Source: Ignavibacteria bacterium (GTDB lineage: Bacteria; Bacteroidota; Ignavibacteria; Tepidaquicellales; OLB5). Taken from it: a stretch of DNA of 56,280 nucleotides. The position numbers and the translations under genes are program-made. The DNA lies in contig JAUQWS010000126.1 in assembly GCA_030835025.1 (NCBI GenBank), positions 1 to 56,280 on the forward strand, in the 5' to 3' direction. Within the stretch, counting starts at the first letter, position 1; the number at the start of each line of letters is the position of its first letter. Shown here in pieces: positions 8,965 through 16,909 of the stretch. The notes below the pieces were generated by a model. The model made no database searches and was not told where the DNA came from. It was given only the letters and a program-made list of their open reading frames with translations.

Positions 8965-9432
8965 ATGCAGGAAAAAATCTTCTGGTACGGGTTTAAACGC
9001 AATCTAACGGAATTATACTACCTCTTAATGGCAGAGAAATTCATATCATGTGATATTGATGAATTCACCTCGCACTTTACCGGCAAAAAATTCAGAATAG
9101 AAAAGATCAGCCATGCTAAATTAATCTGGCATAAAGAAAATCATTTCCTTATATCTGTACTTCATCATTTAAGCAAAAAAGGATTTTTACAGAATGTATT
9201 AGAGAAAGAAGGAGTATCCCTTCTCATTCAGCATTTTGAGGAATTAACAAAAGCCGATTTTGGAAAATATAATGAGGCTGATAATGACCATGCTATTAAA
9301 GAACTGAAGCAAAAGCTGGAGTGTTTATTCCCTGAAACTTCCGGATTGAGATGCAAAACCAGGCTATATTATAAGGAGAGGAATAAACAAAGTATAAGGG
9401 CAGTGCTGAAATCATGCGGAGTAACCTCATAA
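8965..9432 (+). CDS. Uncharacterised protein, weakly RteC-like
   Basis: A 155-aa cytoplasmic protein without signal peptide or TM segment. Its pattern (aromatic-rich start, LTELYYLLMAEKFI, then HF and a second LISVLHHLSKKGF helix) resembles the helical C-terminal part of RteC-like proteins of Bacteroidetes, but no catalytic or DNA-binding motif is clear, so the name is only a pointer. The reading frame is open from position 8890, but that extension runs through palindromic repeat A (giving the spurious peptide IPRCWSYDQQQ); the ATG at 8965 is the likely start. It stands alone between rluD and a convergent gene. Confidence 0.55.
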   Translation: MQEKIFWYGFKRNLTELYYLLMAEKFISCDIDEFTSHFTGKKFRIEKISHAKLIWHKENHFLISVLHHLSKKGFLQNVLEKEGVSLLIQHFEELTKADFGKYNEADNDHAIKELKQKLECLFPETSGLRCKTRLYYKERNKQSIRAVLKSCGVTS

Positions 9433-9458
9433 ACAGTATTTAAGCAAAATGGAAAAAA

Positions 9459-9554
9459 GGAGGCTGGCACCCCAGCCTCCCGCGAGATGTTTCAATTTTA
9501 TTTTTTTACTTTCGAGAAAACCGAAAGGTTTTCGAAGTCCCGCCTTAGGCGGGA
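9459..9554. terminator. Three tandem hairpins between convergent genes
   Basis: Hairpin 1: GGAGGCTGG (9459-9467), loop CACC, CCAGCCTCC (9472-9480), followed about 15 nt later by a T-rich run. Hairpin 2: 9512-9535, an imperfect stem closed by a GAAA tetraloop. Hairpin 3: TCCCGCC (9538-9544), loop TTA, GGCGGGA (9548-9554), directly before the stop of the minus-strand gene. Their place between two convergent genes fits bidirectional termination; hairpin 3 also resembles a common mobile CCCGCCTTAGGCGGG palindrome. Confidence 0.5.
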
Positions 9555-9562
9555 TATCATAA

Positions 9563-10897
9563 TCATTTGACCAGTATCATCTTCTTAGTTTCCATATATC
9601 CATCCGCAACCAGGCGGTAGAAATATGTACCGCTGGGAAAAGCCGATGCATCCCATGAAGCTTCATAAATTCCGGGCTTCAACATTTCGTTCACAGGCAT
9701 TGCGGCTTCTCTTCCAGTGACATCAAAAATCGTTATCCTTACCAACCCGTTATTCTTTACGGCAAATCTCATAAATGTCACCGGGTTAAATGGATTGGGG
9801 TAGTTCTGCTGCAATTCAAATTTCTCGGGGAGCTTCGCTGAAATCTGTTTAATGCCCCCGCCTCTCCAGTAATCCACTCTGGTAATACCGCCATTTGTGC
9901 GAACAGCAAAAGAGTAGCGCGTACCCCCGGGGGTTGTGCTCTGATCAGTTGACAGGTGATTATAAGTCCCGGCAGGTGCAGTGTACTCTGAAATAAAGTT
10001 GCTGTTGCCGTAACTTGCAAAATATATCTTATTATTGTTCCGGGCTGCATAAGCACACATCGGCATACCGTCCATTACCCCCCAAATCCCGGGAGAAAAA
10101 CCTACAATGCTGAATGTTGAATCCGGGCAAAGGCTTTGAGTCCAGTTGTTCCCTGTGTTGGTTGTTCTGAAAACCTTGTAGCCTCCGCTGAATATAAATG
10201 AATATGCAGTCGGGTAACCTGTGGTATCGCTATGCACCCAAACAGAAGTTGAGTTAACTTCAGGCGAAGAAACATATGACCAGTTAACACCGCTGTTGGT
10301 CGATCTGTATATTCGAGTGTTATTTGTTCCGAAAAGAACATAATTATGCCTGATCGATATCGAATTCGGATAACCTGTTTCGCTTCCTGCCTGGGGTATG
10401 TAGAGCCCGGTTGAATCCCAGTTCAATCCTTTGTTAGTCGATTTCCACAGTGACCATCTGCCTCCAACGGGATTACCGGTCATAAAACCGAGCTGCGGAT
10501 TCTTGAAAGCAATTGCGTTTATCTTACCGTTTGTTTGAGTGAAGACTTGCGTCCAATTCAAACCGCCGTTGACCGTCCTGTAAACGTAAGTTACAGTACC
10601 GGTATTTCCCGCTGTTACAATAGTATCCGGGGAAATATAACATATAGTCGCGAGGTTTACAGTATTGGGAATTCCGCCACCGCTTAAATTGCTCCAGTTG
10701 TTTCCGTTGTTAGTTGTTTTAAGGATTACTCCTCCGCTTCCGCATACCCAGCAATGAATATTGTCCCACCTGCCATCTGTGCTTGCAGATGTGAGATTTG
10801 TTGATACTCCTGAATTCTGCTCTGTATATATCCAGAAAGGCTGCGCGTAGGAAATTAGATGGATGAAAAAAGCGGCAATCAAAAAGGTTAATTTCAT
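9563..10897 (-). CDS. Secreted YCF48/BNR-like protein with T9SS sorting domain
   Basis: A 444-aa exported protein. It has an N-terminal signal peptide (MKLTFLIAAFFIHLISYAQP), about seven beta-propeller-like repeats of the type TTNNGNNW / TVNGGLNW / STNSGVNW (YCF48 or BNR/sialidase-like blades), and a C-terminal T9SS type A sorting domain beginning LQQNYPNPFNP and ending METKKMILVK. It should cross the outer membrane through T9SS and become surface-bound or released. The frame extends to 10942, but ATG at 10897, preceded by AGGGGG, starts the signal peptide. No catalytic residues for sialidase were recognised, so its function is open. Confidence 0.85.
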   Translation of the reverse strand: MKLTFLIAAFFIHLISYAQPFWIYTEQNSGVSTNLTSASTDGRWDNIHCWVCGSGGVILKTTNNGNNWSNLSGGGIPNTVNLATICYISPDTIVTAGNTGTVTYVYRTVNGGLNWTQVFTQTNGKINAIAFKNPQLGFMTGNPVGGRWSLWKSTNKGLNWDSTGLYIPQAGSETGYPNSISIRHNYVLFGTNNTRIYRSTNSGVNWSYVSSPEVNSTSVWVHSDTTGYPTAYSFIFSGGYKVFRTTNTGNNWTQSLCPDSTFSIVGFSPGIWGVMDGMPMCAYAARNNNKIYFASYGNSNFISEYTAPAGTYNHLSTDQSTTPGGTRYSFAVRTNGGITRVDYWRGGGIKQISAKLPEKFELQQNYPNPFNPVTFMRFAVKNNGLVRITIFDVTGREAAMPVNEMLKPGIYEASWDASAFPSGTYFYRLVADGYMETKKMILVK

Positions 10898-11024
10898 ATT
10901 GCCCCCTAAAGAGATTTGCAGACGAACTTGCCTGCTGTTCAATATAATTAATAGAATGTGAGAGTGAAATTCAATAAATCAGAATGTCAAAGTCGCGGCA
11001 AATCCTTTGTCATCTTATGAACAG

Positions 11025-12467
11025 TTAAAAAGCTCCATTTTCTTCTATTTCCTCCAGTTTTTGTAATAACCAGAGCTTTTCATATGTTCTGCTTTCGCTT
11101 ATTTCACTTTTCAGCTGATTTGGTACCCCCAGTGCATGAATCCCTAGTTTAAGCTTGTACAGGACGACAAGGAAGTTAACAAAATTCAGCACTGCATTTT
11201 TTTGATCACCGGCAATCAGCTTATCATTGTGAAGGAAGTGTTTATAAGTATCTACTAATGAATACAGTTCTTCTGTGTGTTCAGTTTCAAAATATATCTG
11301 CAATAAAAGTCTGTTCACTTCTGCCTTATCGAATACATTTTCATATTTCACCTGCGAAAGGTAATTGAGAGATTTTTCGTTGGCTTTTTGTATGAATTCC
11401 AGGTATGCCAGGCAGAAATTGTAAACATTGTTTTGATATTCTTCAGGTAGTTTATTTCTGAATTCGTTCAGAAAATCATATGTCCATTTGAATTCTCTTT
11501 CCTGCGCACCTGCTTTTGCAATATTCTTGTACGTTAGCGGATGCATGACATCATCATAACTGCCGGAGTAGGCGTTCTTTGATATCATATCCCTGCCGGA
11601 TTCAAAGAAGTACTTTCTGTATTTGGTATTGCCTCCGCCGAGCATTCTCATGCAGTGAGTCTGAATAGCAGTATAAATGTTGAACTGTTCCGCAGAGCTC
11701 AGCATATCACAGCACTTTTCCGACAAATTCTTGAATTCATAAAAGTATTCTTCTTCGTTCCATTTCAGGTTGATCATGAACATATAGTAATACAGTAGAA
11801 TGATATCTTTGTTCTCAAAGCTGCGTTCCTTCACAAATTCAACAACTTTCTCAATAAATTCAAAATCTGCTTCAAAGTTGTATCCAATCTTCCTGTTCAG
11901 AAGGTTGTAATTGAATTTGAAATACCAGATCAAAAATGAACCGAACAGATATTCCACCGGTTTCCCCATAAGTTGGATTTTTTCAAGACCGGGGCTCGTC
12001 CTCAGTTGATAAGAATTTTTCAGCGAAAAAAGATTCATGTTATTATAAAAATAGTTCTCATCCTTTTTCAGTACTGAAGATAACTCTTCTGCAGATTTCA
12101 GTTTTCCGGAAAATAATGTGTACTGTTTCCTGTTGAGCAGTTCTTCTAGCAGATAATTATGCCTGCCAAGATCATTTTTTTCATATCTTGATTGTTCCAT
12201 AAATCTTTCTGCAAGCCTCAAAAGCTCTGTCATCAGGTTCTTCATTATCTTTAAGTTGTAACTCCGGCCCGGGAATATCCCTGCATAGACAGCTTCCTTT
12301 TCCAGCTTTTCACTTGAATAATCAGGCGAATACTTAAGGAGATACCTGTAGAGCTTTGTCGCATTTGAGTTTTTATTGAAATAAGGCGAACAAACAAATT
12401 CGTCAAATTTCTTTTTTTCTCTTTCACTAAAGGTTTTTAATACGCTGATTAATTTACTGTTATGCAA
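11025..12467 (-). CDS. SPYFN-family helical protein, paralogue 1
   Basis: A 480-aa, all-helical, charged protein without signal peptide or TM helices, so probably cytoplasmic. I do not recognise a named family. It is a paralogue of the gene at 31389-32894: both begin with L..L..LS.RE...F..F..SPYFN, then KY.P, a YN...M..L...L..LAE.FM.Q block, a TPR-like middle, and finish with a YFE...L...K.F motif and a WLL.K.EE tail. Translation starts at TTG 12467 with GGGGGTGAG 5 nt upstream; the conserved N-terminal block begins only a few residues later. A promoter lies at 12501-12531. It is divergent from the S74-domain gene. Function unknown; a scaffold or regulator is possible. Confidence 0.75.
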   Translation of the reverse strand: MHNSKLISVLKTFSEREKKKFDEFVCSPYFNKNSNATKLYRYLLKYSPDYSSEKLEKEAVYAGIFPGRSYNLKIMKNLMTELLRLAERFMEQSRYEKNDLGRHNYLLEELLNRKQYTLFSGKLKSAEELSSVLKKDENYFYNNMNLFSLKNSYQLRTSPGLEKIQLMGKPVEYLFGSFLIWYFKFNYNLLNRKIGYNFEADFEFIEKVVEFVKERSFENKDIILLYYYMFMINLKWNEEEYFYEFKNLSEKCCDMLSSAEQFNIYTAIQTHCMRMLGGGNTKYRKYFFESGRDMISKNAYSGSYDDVMHPLTYKNIAKAGAQEREFKWTYDFLNEFRNKLPEEYQNNVYNFCLAYLEFIQKANEKSLNYLSQVKYENVFDKAEVNRLLLQIYFETEHTEELYSLVDTYKHFLHNDKLIAGDQKNAVLNFVNFLVVLYKLKLGIHALGVPNQLKSEISESRTYEKLWLLQKLEEIEENGAF

Positions 12468-12500
12468 ATCTCACCCCCAAATGGATATGACTTAATTTGG

Positions 12501-12531
12501 CAATAATACTCGAATATTTTTTAAAAACAAA
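12501..12531 (-). promoter_or_regulatory. Promoter of SPYFN paralogue 1
   Basis: On the minus strand TTTG (12531-12528), 19 nt spacing, TATTATTG (12508-12501), 7 of 8 to the Bacteroidetes -7 consensus TAnnTTTG. It gives a leader of roughly 30 nt before the TTG start at 12467. Confidence 0.5.
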
Positions 12532-12594
12532 ACAGATTTAACGTTTCTGTGAATTCTGTTCATATTATGGGGGTGACTCAACCCCTAAAGTTTC

Positions 12595-12626
12595 TTTGTC
12601 AACTTGATATTCGAACTGTAACTTTG
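12595..12626 (+). promoter_or_regulatory. Promoter of the S74/T9SS two-gene operon
   Basis: TTTG (12595-12598), exactly 20 nt, TAACTTTG (12619-12626): a perfect match to the Bacteroidetes sigma-ABfr consensus. Transcription should start near 12633, which leaves an unusually long leader of about 125 nt. Confidence 0.7.
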
Positions 12627-12639
12627 CACTACTACATAG

Positions 12640-12754
12640 CGGGACAAGTTTCAAATGAAAAGATCAGAATTTAACTAAATGCCAAAGGGCGGGCAACATA
12701 CACATCTCAGCGTTTGTCCCGTTGAACCGTGCCTGCCCCAGGCTGCTAAAGGAG
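12640..12754 (+). promoter_or_regulatory. Structured 5' leader of the S74-domain gene
   Basis: The leader can form a long-range 8-bp stem, CGGGACAA (12640-12647) with TTGTCCCG (12714-12721), and a hairpin GCCTG (12731-12735)/CAGGC (12739-12743) just before the Shine-Dalgarno AAAGGAG (12748-12754). It does not match a riboswitch class I know. It may affect translation of the downstream gene. Confidence 0.35.
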
Positions 12755-12759
12755 TTTTT

Positions 12760-14397
12760 ATGAAATCCAAAATATTGTTACTGGGAATTCTTGTTTCATT
12801 TGTTGTAAATGCGCAGAACATTACAAATACGCTTGGAACAAGCGGTATTTTTACTATTAAAGATAACACCACAACTTTTTTATCATTGAATCAAACAACC
12901 GGTGACCTGACACTCGGTAGGAAGCTCATTTTGCCTTTTGCACCAGCAGGTTCACAAAATGGTGCCATTTTCGTTGGTTCAACCAGATTTATTCATAATT
13001 ATGCTCCTGTAGGCGTTGACGGATATAATACATTCGTCGGACTTAATTCCGGTAACTTTACAATGATTGGTCCTTCTGCAAATTTTGCGAGTGATAATAC
13101 CGGGGTAGGTTACGGTGCATTATCTGTCTTATATTCAGGGTACGATAATTCAGCTCTTGGATTTGGTGCTTTGGGTTCAAATACTACTGGGTATAATAAT
13201 TCTGCTTTTGGCAGCTTTTCTCTCATATCCAACCTTTCAGGGTACCAAAATTCTGCCTTCGGCATGGGCTCTCTTAAATCAAACTATATGGGGTTCCAAA
13301 ACTCTGCATTTGGAGAATTTGCACTTGCTTCAAATGTTACCGGTTTTTCTAATTCAGCCTTTGGTTTTAATTCTCTTTACAATAATAATGGCGTTTATAA
13401 TTCAGCTTTTGGCTTTAAATCACTATATAATAATTCCAGTAGTGATGCTTCAGCCTTTGGGAGTTATTCTCTGACATCAAATACTTCAGGGGAGGTTAAT
13501 TCAGCGTTTGGCACATTCTCACTGTCGGGAAACACAACGGGCTCTCATAACTCAGCCTTTGGATTTATGACACTTAATGCCAACACTGTCGGCAGCAATA
13601 ATTCTGCATTTGGTGAAAGTTCTCTATATTCAAACACCACATCAGGAGATAATTCAGCCTTTGGTCAAAGTTCGCTCTACTATAATCTTGACGGGTTCGG
13701 GAATTCAGCTTTTGGCAAAATGGCTCTTTATAACAACACCAGCGGATATATAAACTCTTCATTCGGTGTAAATTCCCTTAGCTCAAATACTACCGGTTAT
13801 CAGAACTCAGCCTTCGGTTCTTCTTCTGGCTACACAGTCACCACAGGTTCAAATCTCACTCTGCTTGGTTTCGGCTCCGAACCTACAACAGGCACGACGA
13901 GTAACCAGATCACACTTGGAAATGGTTTCGTTACCTCACTTCGCTGCAATGTTACAACAATTACAAGCTTATCTGATGCCAGAGATAAGAAGAATATTAA
14001 GGATTTGAACCTGGGCGTTGAATTCCTGATGATGATAAAGCCGCGGTTATTCAATTGGGATAAAAGAGAATGGTATGAAAATAACGTTTCAGACGGAAGC
14101 ATGATCCAGGAAACTCAAACAGCAGGGTTCATAGCCCAGGAGCTTGATGAAGTGCAAAACTCAGAAGATGCAGCATGGCTTAATCTTGTATTGAAGGATA
14201 ACCCTGAAAAATGGGAAGCAACTCCGGGTAACCTTCTTCCTGTAATGGTGAAAGCGATTCAGGAATTAAAAGCAGAAAATGAAGCTCTTAAAGAGAAGGT
14301 TGATTCACTAAGAATGATTGAAGAACGAATTGCTGCCCTTGAAAAAACAATCCACCGTCAAGAAGAGTTGATTGAAGTAAAATCAGTTGAGAAATGA
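12760..14397 (+). CDS. Secreted repeat protein with peptidase S74 chaperone domain
   Basis: A 545-aa protein. A signal peptide (MKSKILLLGILVSFVVNAQ) is followed by about 14 tandem 17-residue repeats of the form NSAFGxxSLxxNTTGYx (about residues 130-355), which probably fold as a trimeric beta-roll like YadA heads. Then comes a peptidase S74 / intramolecular chaperone domain starting at S405-DARDKKN, with the motif TAGFIAQELDEV, and a C-terminal coiled coil (about 505-545). In the S74 family the domain drives trimerisation and cleaves itself off at the Ser of SDxR. So this is likely a self-maturing trimeric surface fibre. ATG 12760 is chosen over GTG/ATG further upstream because it has AAAGGAG and starts the signal peptide. 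It overlaps the next gene by 4 nt. Confidence 0.85.
   Translation: MKSKILLLGILVSFVVNAQNITNTLGTSGIFTIKDNTTTFLSLNQTTGDLTLGRKLILPFAPAGSQNGAIFVGSTRFIHNYAPVGVDGYNTFVGLNSGNFTMIGPSANFASDNTGVGYGALSVLYSGYDNSALGFGALGSNTTGYNNSAFGSFSLISNLSGYQNSAFGMGSLKSNYMGFQNSAFGEFALASNVTGFSNSAFGFNSLYNNNGVYNSAFGFKSLYNNSSSDASAFGSYSLTSNTSGEVNSAFGTFSLSGNTTGSHNSAFGFMTLNANTVGSNNSAFGESSLYSNTTSGDNSAFGQSSLYYNLDGFGNSAFGKMALYNNTSGYINSSFGVNSLSSNTTGYQNSAFGSSSGYTVTTGSNLTLLGFGSEPTTGTTSNQITLGNGFVTSLRCNVTTITSLSDARDKKNIKDLNLGVEFLMMIKPRLFNWDKREWYENNVSDGSMIQETQTAGFIAQELDEVQNSEDAAWLNLVLKDNPEKWEATPGNLLPVMVKAIQELKAENEALKEKVDSLRMIEERIAALEKTIHRQEELIEVKSVEK
13147..13830 (+). repeat. Tandem coding repeats, period 51 nt
   Basis: About 14 copies of a 51-nt (17-aa) unit starting AATTCAGCCTTTGG inside the S74-domain gene. 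The first four copies start at 13147, 13198, 13249 and 13300. Some later units are shortened or lengthened by a few codons. This is a likely site of copy-number change. Confidence 0.85.
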
Positions 14398-15161
14398 AAA
14401 CTCCGGCAATAATATTTTTGGTTCTGGCGGTATTGCATACTGTGAAAGCAGACTGCCAGGTCTTCAGCAGGCTCAGTTACGAAAGCGGTGCTGCAGTAGA
14501 AATCGGTTCGGGTGCAGATGTTTGCGCTGATTCGATCCTGATCAACGGCACATACTCAGGCACGGGCACGATCTGCAACGGAACTTTGCCGGTAGAACTG
14601 GCTTCGTTCATGTTTAGCGTAAACAGGAACAGTGTTACGCTAAGCTGGAGCACGGCCCATGAAATGAACAATTCAGTTTTCGATATAGAGAGGCTCCATG
14701 CCGCAGCCGAAGGCATGAAGAATTGGGAGCATATCGGGTTTGTCAAAGGGAGCGGAACAAGCGAAGAAACGAAAACATATTCCTATGAAGATAAGAAACT
14801 CAAATCAGGGAGTTATAGATACCGGCTCAAGCAGATTGATTACAACGGCAATTTCGAATATTTTGAACTCAATAGCGATGTTATTGTTCAGAATCCAAGC
14901 TCATTCAGTATCTCACAAAATTATCCTAATCCTTCAAATCCCAAAAGCAGAATAGATTTTGAGATCCCCGAAAAAACAAATGTTAACATTAAGATCTATA
15001 ACCTGCTCGGCGAAGAAGTGCTGAAGCTTATGGATGAAGTAAAAGAAGCAGGGTATCATTCCGCCGAAATTGACGGGTCAAATATTGCCTCAGGTGTGTA
15101 CTTTTACGTAATACAGGCCGGAAAATTTAAAGCTGTTAAGAAGATGATCCTACTGAAATAA
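14394..15161 (+). CDS. Secreted protein with T9SS type A sorting domain
   Basis: A 255-aa exported protein. It has a signal peptide (MKTPAIIFLVLAVLHTVKA), a short Gly/Thr-rich stretch, a fibronectin-III-like segment with the phrase LPVELASF...TLSWSTAHEMNN common in T9SS cargo of this group, and a C-terminal sorting domain from ISQNYPNPSNP to KKMILLK. Its ATG overlaps the TGA of the S74-domain gene (ATGA), so it is translationally coupled to it. The pair may form one surface structure, with this protein possibly supplying the anchor that the S74 protein lacks; that is inference from the coupling. Confidence 0.85.
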   Translation: MKTPAIIFLVLAVLHTVKADCQVFSRLSYESGAAVEIGSGADVCADSILINGTYSGTGTICNGTLPVELASFMFSVNRNSVTLSWSTAHEMNNSVFDIERLHAAAEGMKNWEHIGFVKGSGTSEETKTYSYEDKKLKSGSYRYRLKQIDYNGNFEYFELNSDVIVQNPSSFSISQNYPNPSNPKSRIDFEIPEKTNVNIKIYNLLGEEVLKLMDEVKEAGYHSAEIDGSNIASGVYFYVIQAGKFKAVKKMILLK

Positions 15162-15232
15162 GTAATTTTAATAGGTGTATTAGATGGATCAGCGCTCTTA
15201 AGCTGTTCCTTTTTTATTTCCCCAAATTCCGC

Positions 15233-15240
15233 TATATTTG
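15233..15240 (+). promoter_or_regulatory. -7 promoter element of the tRNA gene
   Basis: TATATTTG, a full match to TAnnTTTG, ending 20 nt before the tRNA. No clear TTTG -33 box is seen at the expected distance. Confidence 0.5.
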
Positions 15241-15260
15241 TAACTTATCACAAGATTTTA

Positions 15261-15334
15261 GCCGGAGTAGCTCAGGTGGTTAGAGCGTCGGAATCATAAT
15301 CCGCAGGTCGGGGGTTCAAGTCCCTCCTCCGGTA
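15261..15334 (+). tRNA. tRNA-Met (anticodon CAT)
   Basis: A 74-nt cloverleaf: acceptor GCCGGAG/CTCCGGT with a G1-U72 wobble, D stem GCTC/GAGC, anticodon loop ATCATAA with CAT at positions 34-36, T stem GGGGG/CCCTC with loop TTCAAGT. The 3' CCA is not encoded. The first anticodon-stem pair is T-C and is unpaired. G1-C72 or C1-A72 features do not indicate initiator tRNA; elongator Met is most likely, and a lysidine-modified Ile2 (CAT) tRNA is the main alternative. Confidence 0.9.
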
Positions 15335-15484
15335 CAACTAACCTTCTGCCCGCTGGGGGTGGATATTAAATTCTTCTGTATTATGAAGAAAAATCGCTGA
15401 AAAATGGCCTAATCCTGCATTTTATCAATTGCTTGAAACAGAGCATTTCCTGATGCCATTTATCCGCTAAAAGTCAATTCCGCA

Positions 15485-16333
15485 TTGGAAAACTTTAACG
15501 CTAAAATTAAGGCTGATCTTCATACGCATACATATTATTCCGATGGGTACCACACCCCCGAGGAATTAATTCTGAAAGCCAAAGAAGCAGGTATTACACA
15601 CCTTGCAATTACCGATCACGATAATGTTGATGCGGTCGAAGAAGCAATTATTATCGGAAGAGAGAATGGCATAGAAATTATTCCCGGCGTTGAAATGAGC
15701 GCAGAGCACAACGGAAAAGAAACCCATATACTCGCTTACTTCATCGATCACAGGAATGTGGAGCTGCTTGATTACCTTAAGAATTTCAGGAATGAACGGC
15801 TTAAGCGCGCTGAGAAAATTGTATTAAAACTCAACGAGCTTGATGTGCCTATACAGATAGACGATGTTCTGGCGAATGTAAAAGGCAACGGTTCCGTAGG
15901 CAGACCTCATATAGCCATCGCAATGATGGAAGGCTCGCATGTTAATAATTATTACGACGCATTCAACAAATACATTGGTGATGATAAGCCTGCATATGTT
16001 AAGAAGCCAAACATTTCGACTAAGGAAGCCGTTAAGCTTATCAACAGGTGCGGGGGACTTTCTTTCATTGCTCACCCCGGCAAGAGTCTAAGGAACAATA
16101 ATTCACTTTTCGAAATGATCGAGTTCGGTATGGACGGTATTGAAGTCATTCATCCTTCACATACCGATTACGACATAGAATACTTCAAAGATATTGCCAG
16201 TCAGTACTTCCTGCTCGAAAGCGGAGGTAGTGATTTTCACGGCGGCAGAATTAATGATGCGTCCATTCTTGGAAGGTATTTTGTCGGCGAGCAGAAGATA
16301 ATCGCAATGAAAAACAGGCTTTTTAAGGCATGA
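15485..16333 (+). CDS. PHP-domain phosphoesterase (YciV/RNase AM-like)
   Basis: A 282-aa metal-dependent phosphoesterase of the PHP superfamily. Metal ligands are visible in DLHTHTYYSDG, ITDHDNV, GVEMSAE, SFIAHPGKS and GSDFHGG. Length and motif order match the YciV/TrpH group, which includes 3',5'-nucleoside bisphosphate phosphatases and 5'-to-3' exoribonuclease RNase AM. It is not the PHP domain of DNA polymerase III. The start is TTG 15485, shortly before the conserved ADLHTHT; no ATG is available nearby. It is probably monocistronic, between the tRNA and ribH. Confidence 0.85.
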   Translation: MENFNAKIKADLHTHTYYSDGYHTPEELILKAKEAGITHLAITDHDNVDAVEEAIIIGRENGIEIIPGVEMSAEHNGKETHILAYFIDHRNVELLDYLKNFRNERLKRAEKIVLKLNELDVPIQIDDVLANVKGNGSVGRPHIAIAMMEGSHVNNYYDAFNKYIGDDKPAYVKKPNISTKEAVKLINRCGGLSFIAHPGKSLRNNNSLFEMIEFGMDGIEVIHPSHTDYDIEYFKDIASQYFLLESGGSDFHGGRINDASILGRYFVGEQKIIAMKNRLFKA

Positions 16334-16400
16334 TTGTTATGTGATTCGATTTGGTGAGTACTTAATATTATTTTATAATAGAACTGAGATTTTTCCTCTT

Positions 16401-16440
16401 CTTCCCCTCTCCCTTGGGAGAAGGGCTAGGGGTGAGGAAA
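16401..16440. repeat. Palindromic repeat B, copy 1
   Basis: CCCCTCTCCCTTGGGAGAAGGG followed by CTAGGGGTGAGG. In reverse complement it reads CCTCACCCCTAGCCC..., the same wording as copy 2 at 50675-50720. It ends only 7 nt before the ribH ATG, and its last part (GGGGTGAGG) is placed where a Shine-Dalgarno should be. Confidence 0.7.
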
Positions 16441-16447
16441 TACAATT

Positions 16448-16900
16448 ATGGCAAAAAATAAAAAGAAAAAAGACGCTAGAATCGCGATTGTAGTCAGCAT
16501 GTTTAACGAAGAAGTAACCGGAGGGCTGCTTAAGGGAGCTATTGGCTGCTTAACAGAAAACGGGTACGAAGAAAAGGATCTCAAAATTGTCTATTGCCCG
16601 GGGGCGTTTGAAATTCCGTTAACTGCTAAGCACTTATGCCGCTCAGGCAAATATTGCGGTATCATTTGCCTTGGAGCAGTGATAAAAGGGCAGACTGCAC
16701 ACTTTGAATATATTTCTCATGCAGTTACTCAGGGCATAATGCTGTTAAACGTCGAATTTGAAATTCCCGTTTCTTATGGTGTACTGACCTGTTACACGGA
16801 TGAACAGGCAGCAAAGCGTTCATCCGACGACGCCCACAATAAAGGCCGTGAGGCAGCGGGTGCCGTGCTTGACATGATAAAACTTCTGAAAGAAATCTGA
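16448..16900 (+). CDS. ribH: 6,7-dimethyl-8-ribityllumazine synthase
   Basis: Catalyses the penultimate step of riboflavin synthesis, condensing 5-amino-6-ribitylaminouracil with 3,4-dihydroxybutanone phosphate in the cytoplasm. The 150-aa protein has the family blocks FNEEVTGGLLKGA, PGAFEIP, LGAVIKGQTAHFEY and GVLTCYTDEQA, and normal length. The ATG at 16448 is preceded by GGGGTGAGG at a good distance, and that sequence belongs to an intergenic repeat. No FMN riboswitch is seen upstream, and no other rib genes are nearby. Confidence 0.95.
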   Translation: MAKNKKKKDARIAIVVSMFNEEVTGGLLKGAIGCLTENGYEEKDLKIVYCPGAFEIPLTAKHLCRSGKYCGIICLGAVIKGQTAHFEYISHAVTQGIMLLNVEFEIPVSYGVLTCYTDEQAAKRSSDDAHNKGREAAGAVLDMIKLLKEI

Positions 16901-16909
16901 GCACAGAGA

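Noticed and set aside
13147..13830. CRISPR array
   Set aside because: The regular 51-nt period comes from coding repeats in an open frame; there are no unique spacers of constant length between identical repeats and no cas genes.
12760..14397. Prophage or phage tail-fibre island
   Set aside because: S74 domains are common in phage fibres, but there is no integrase, capsid, terminase or lysis gene nearby, the protein has a bacterial signal peptide, and its operon partner is a T9SS cargo.
15261..15334. tRNA pseudogene because of the T-C mismatch at the top of the anticodon stem
   Set aside because: All other stems pair well, conserved positions are kept and a promoter element precedes it; one terminal mismatch is tolerable.
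16334..16447. FMN riboswitch before ribH
   Set aside because: The spacer is short and filled by an intergenic repeat; none of the conserved FMN aptamer segments are present.
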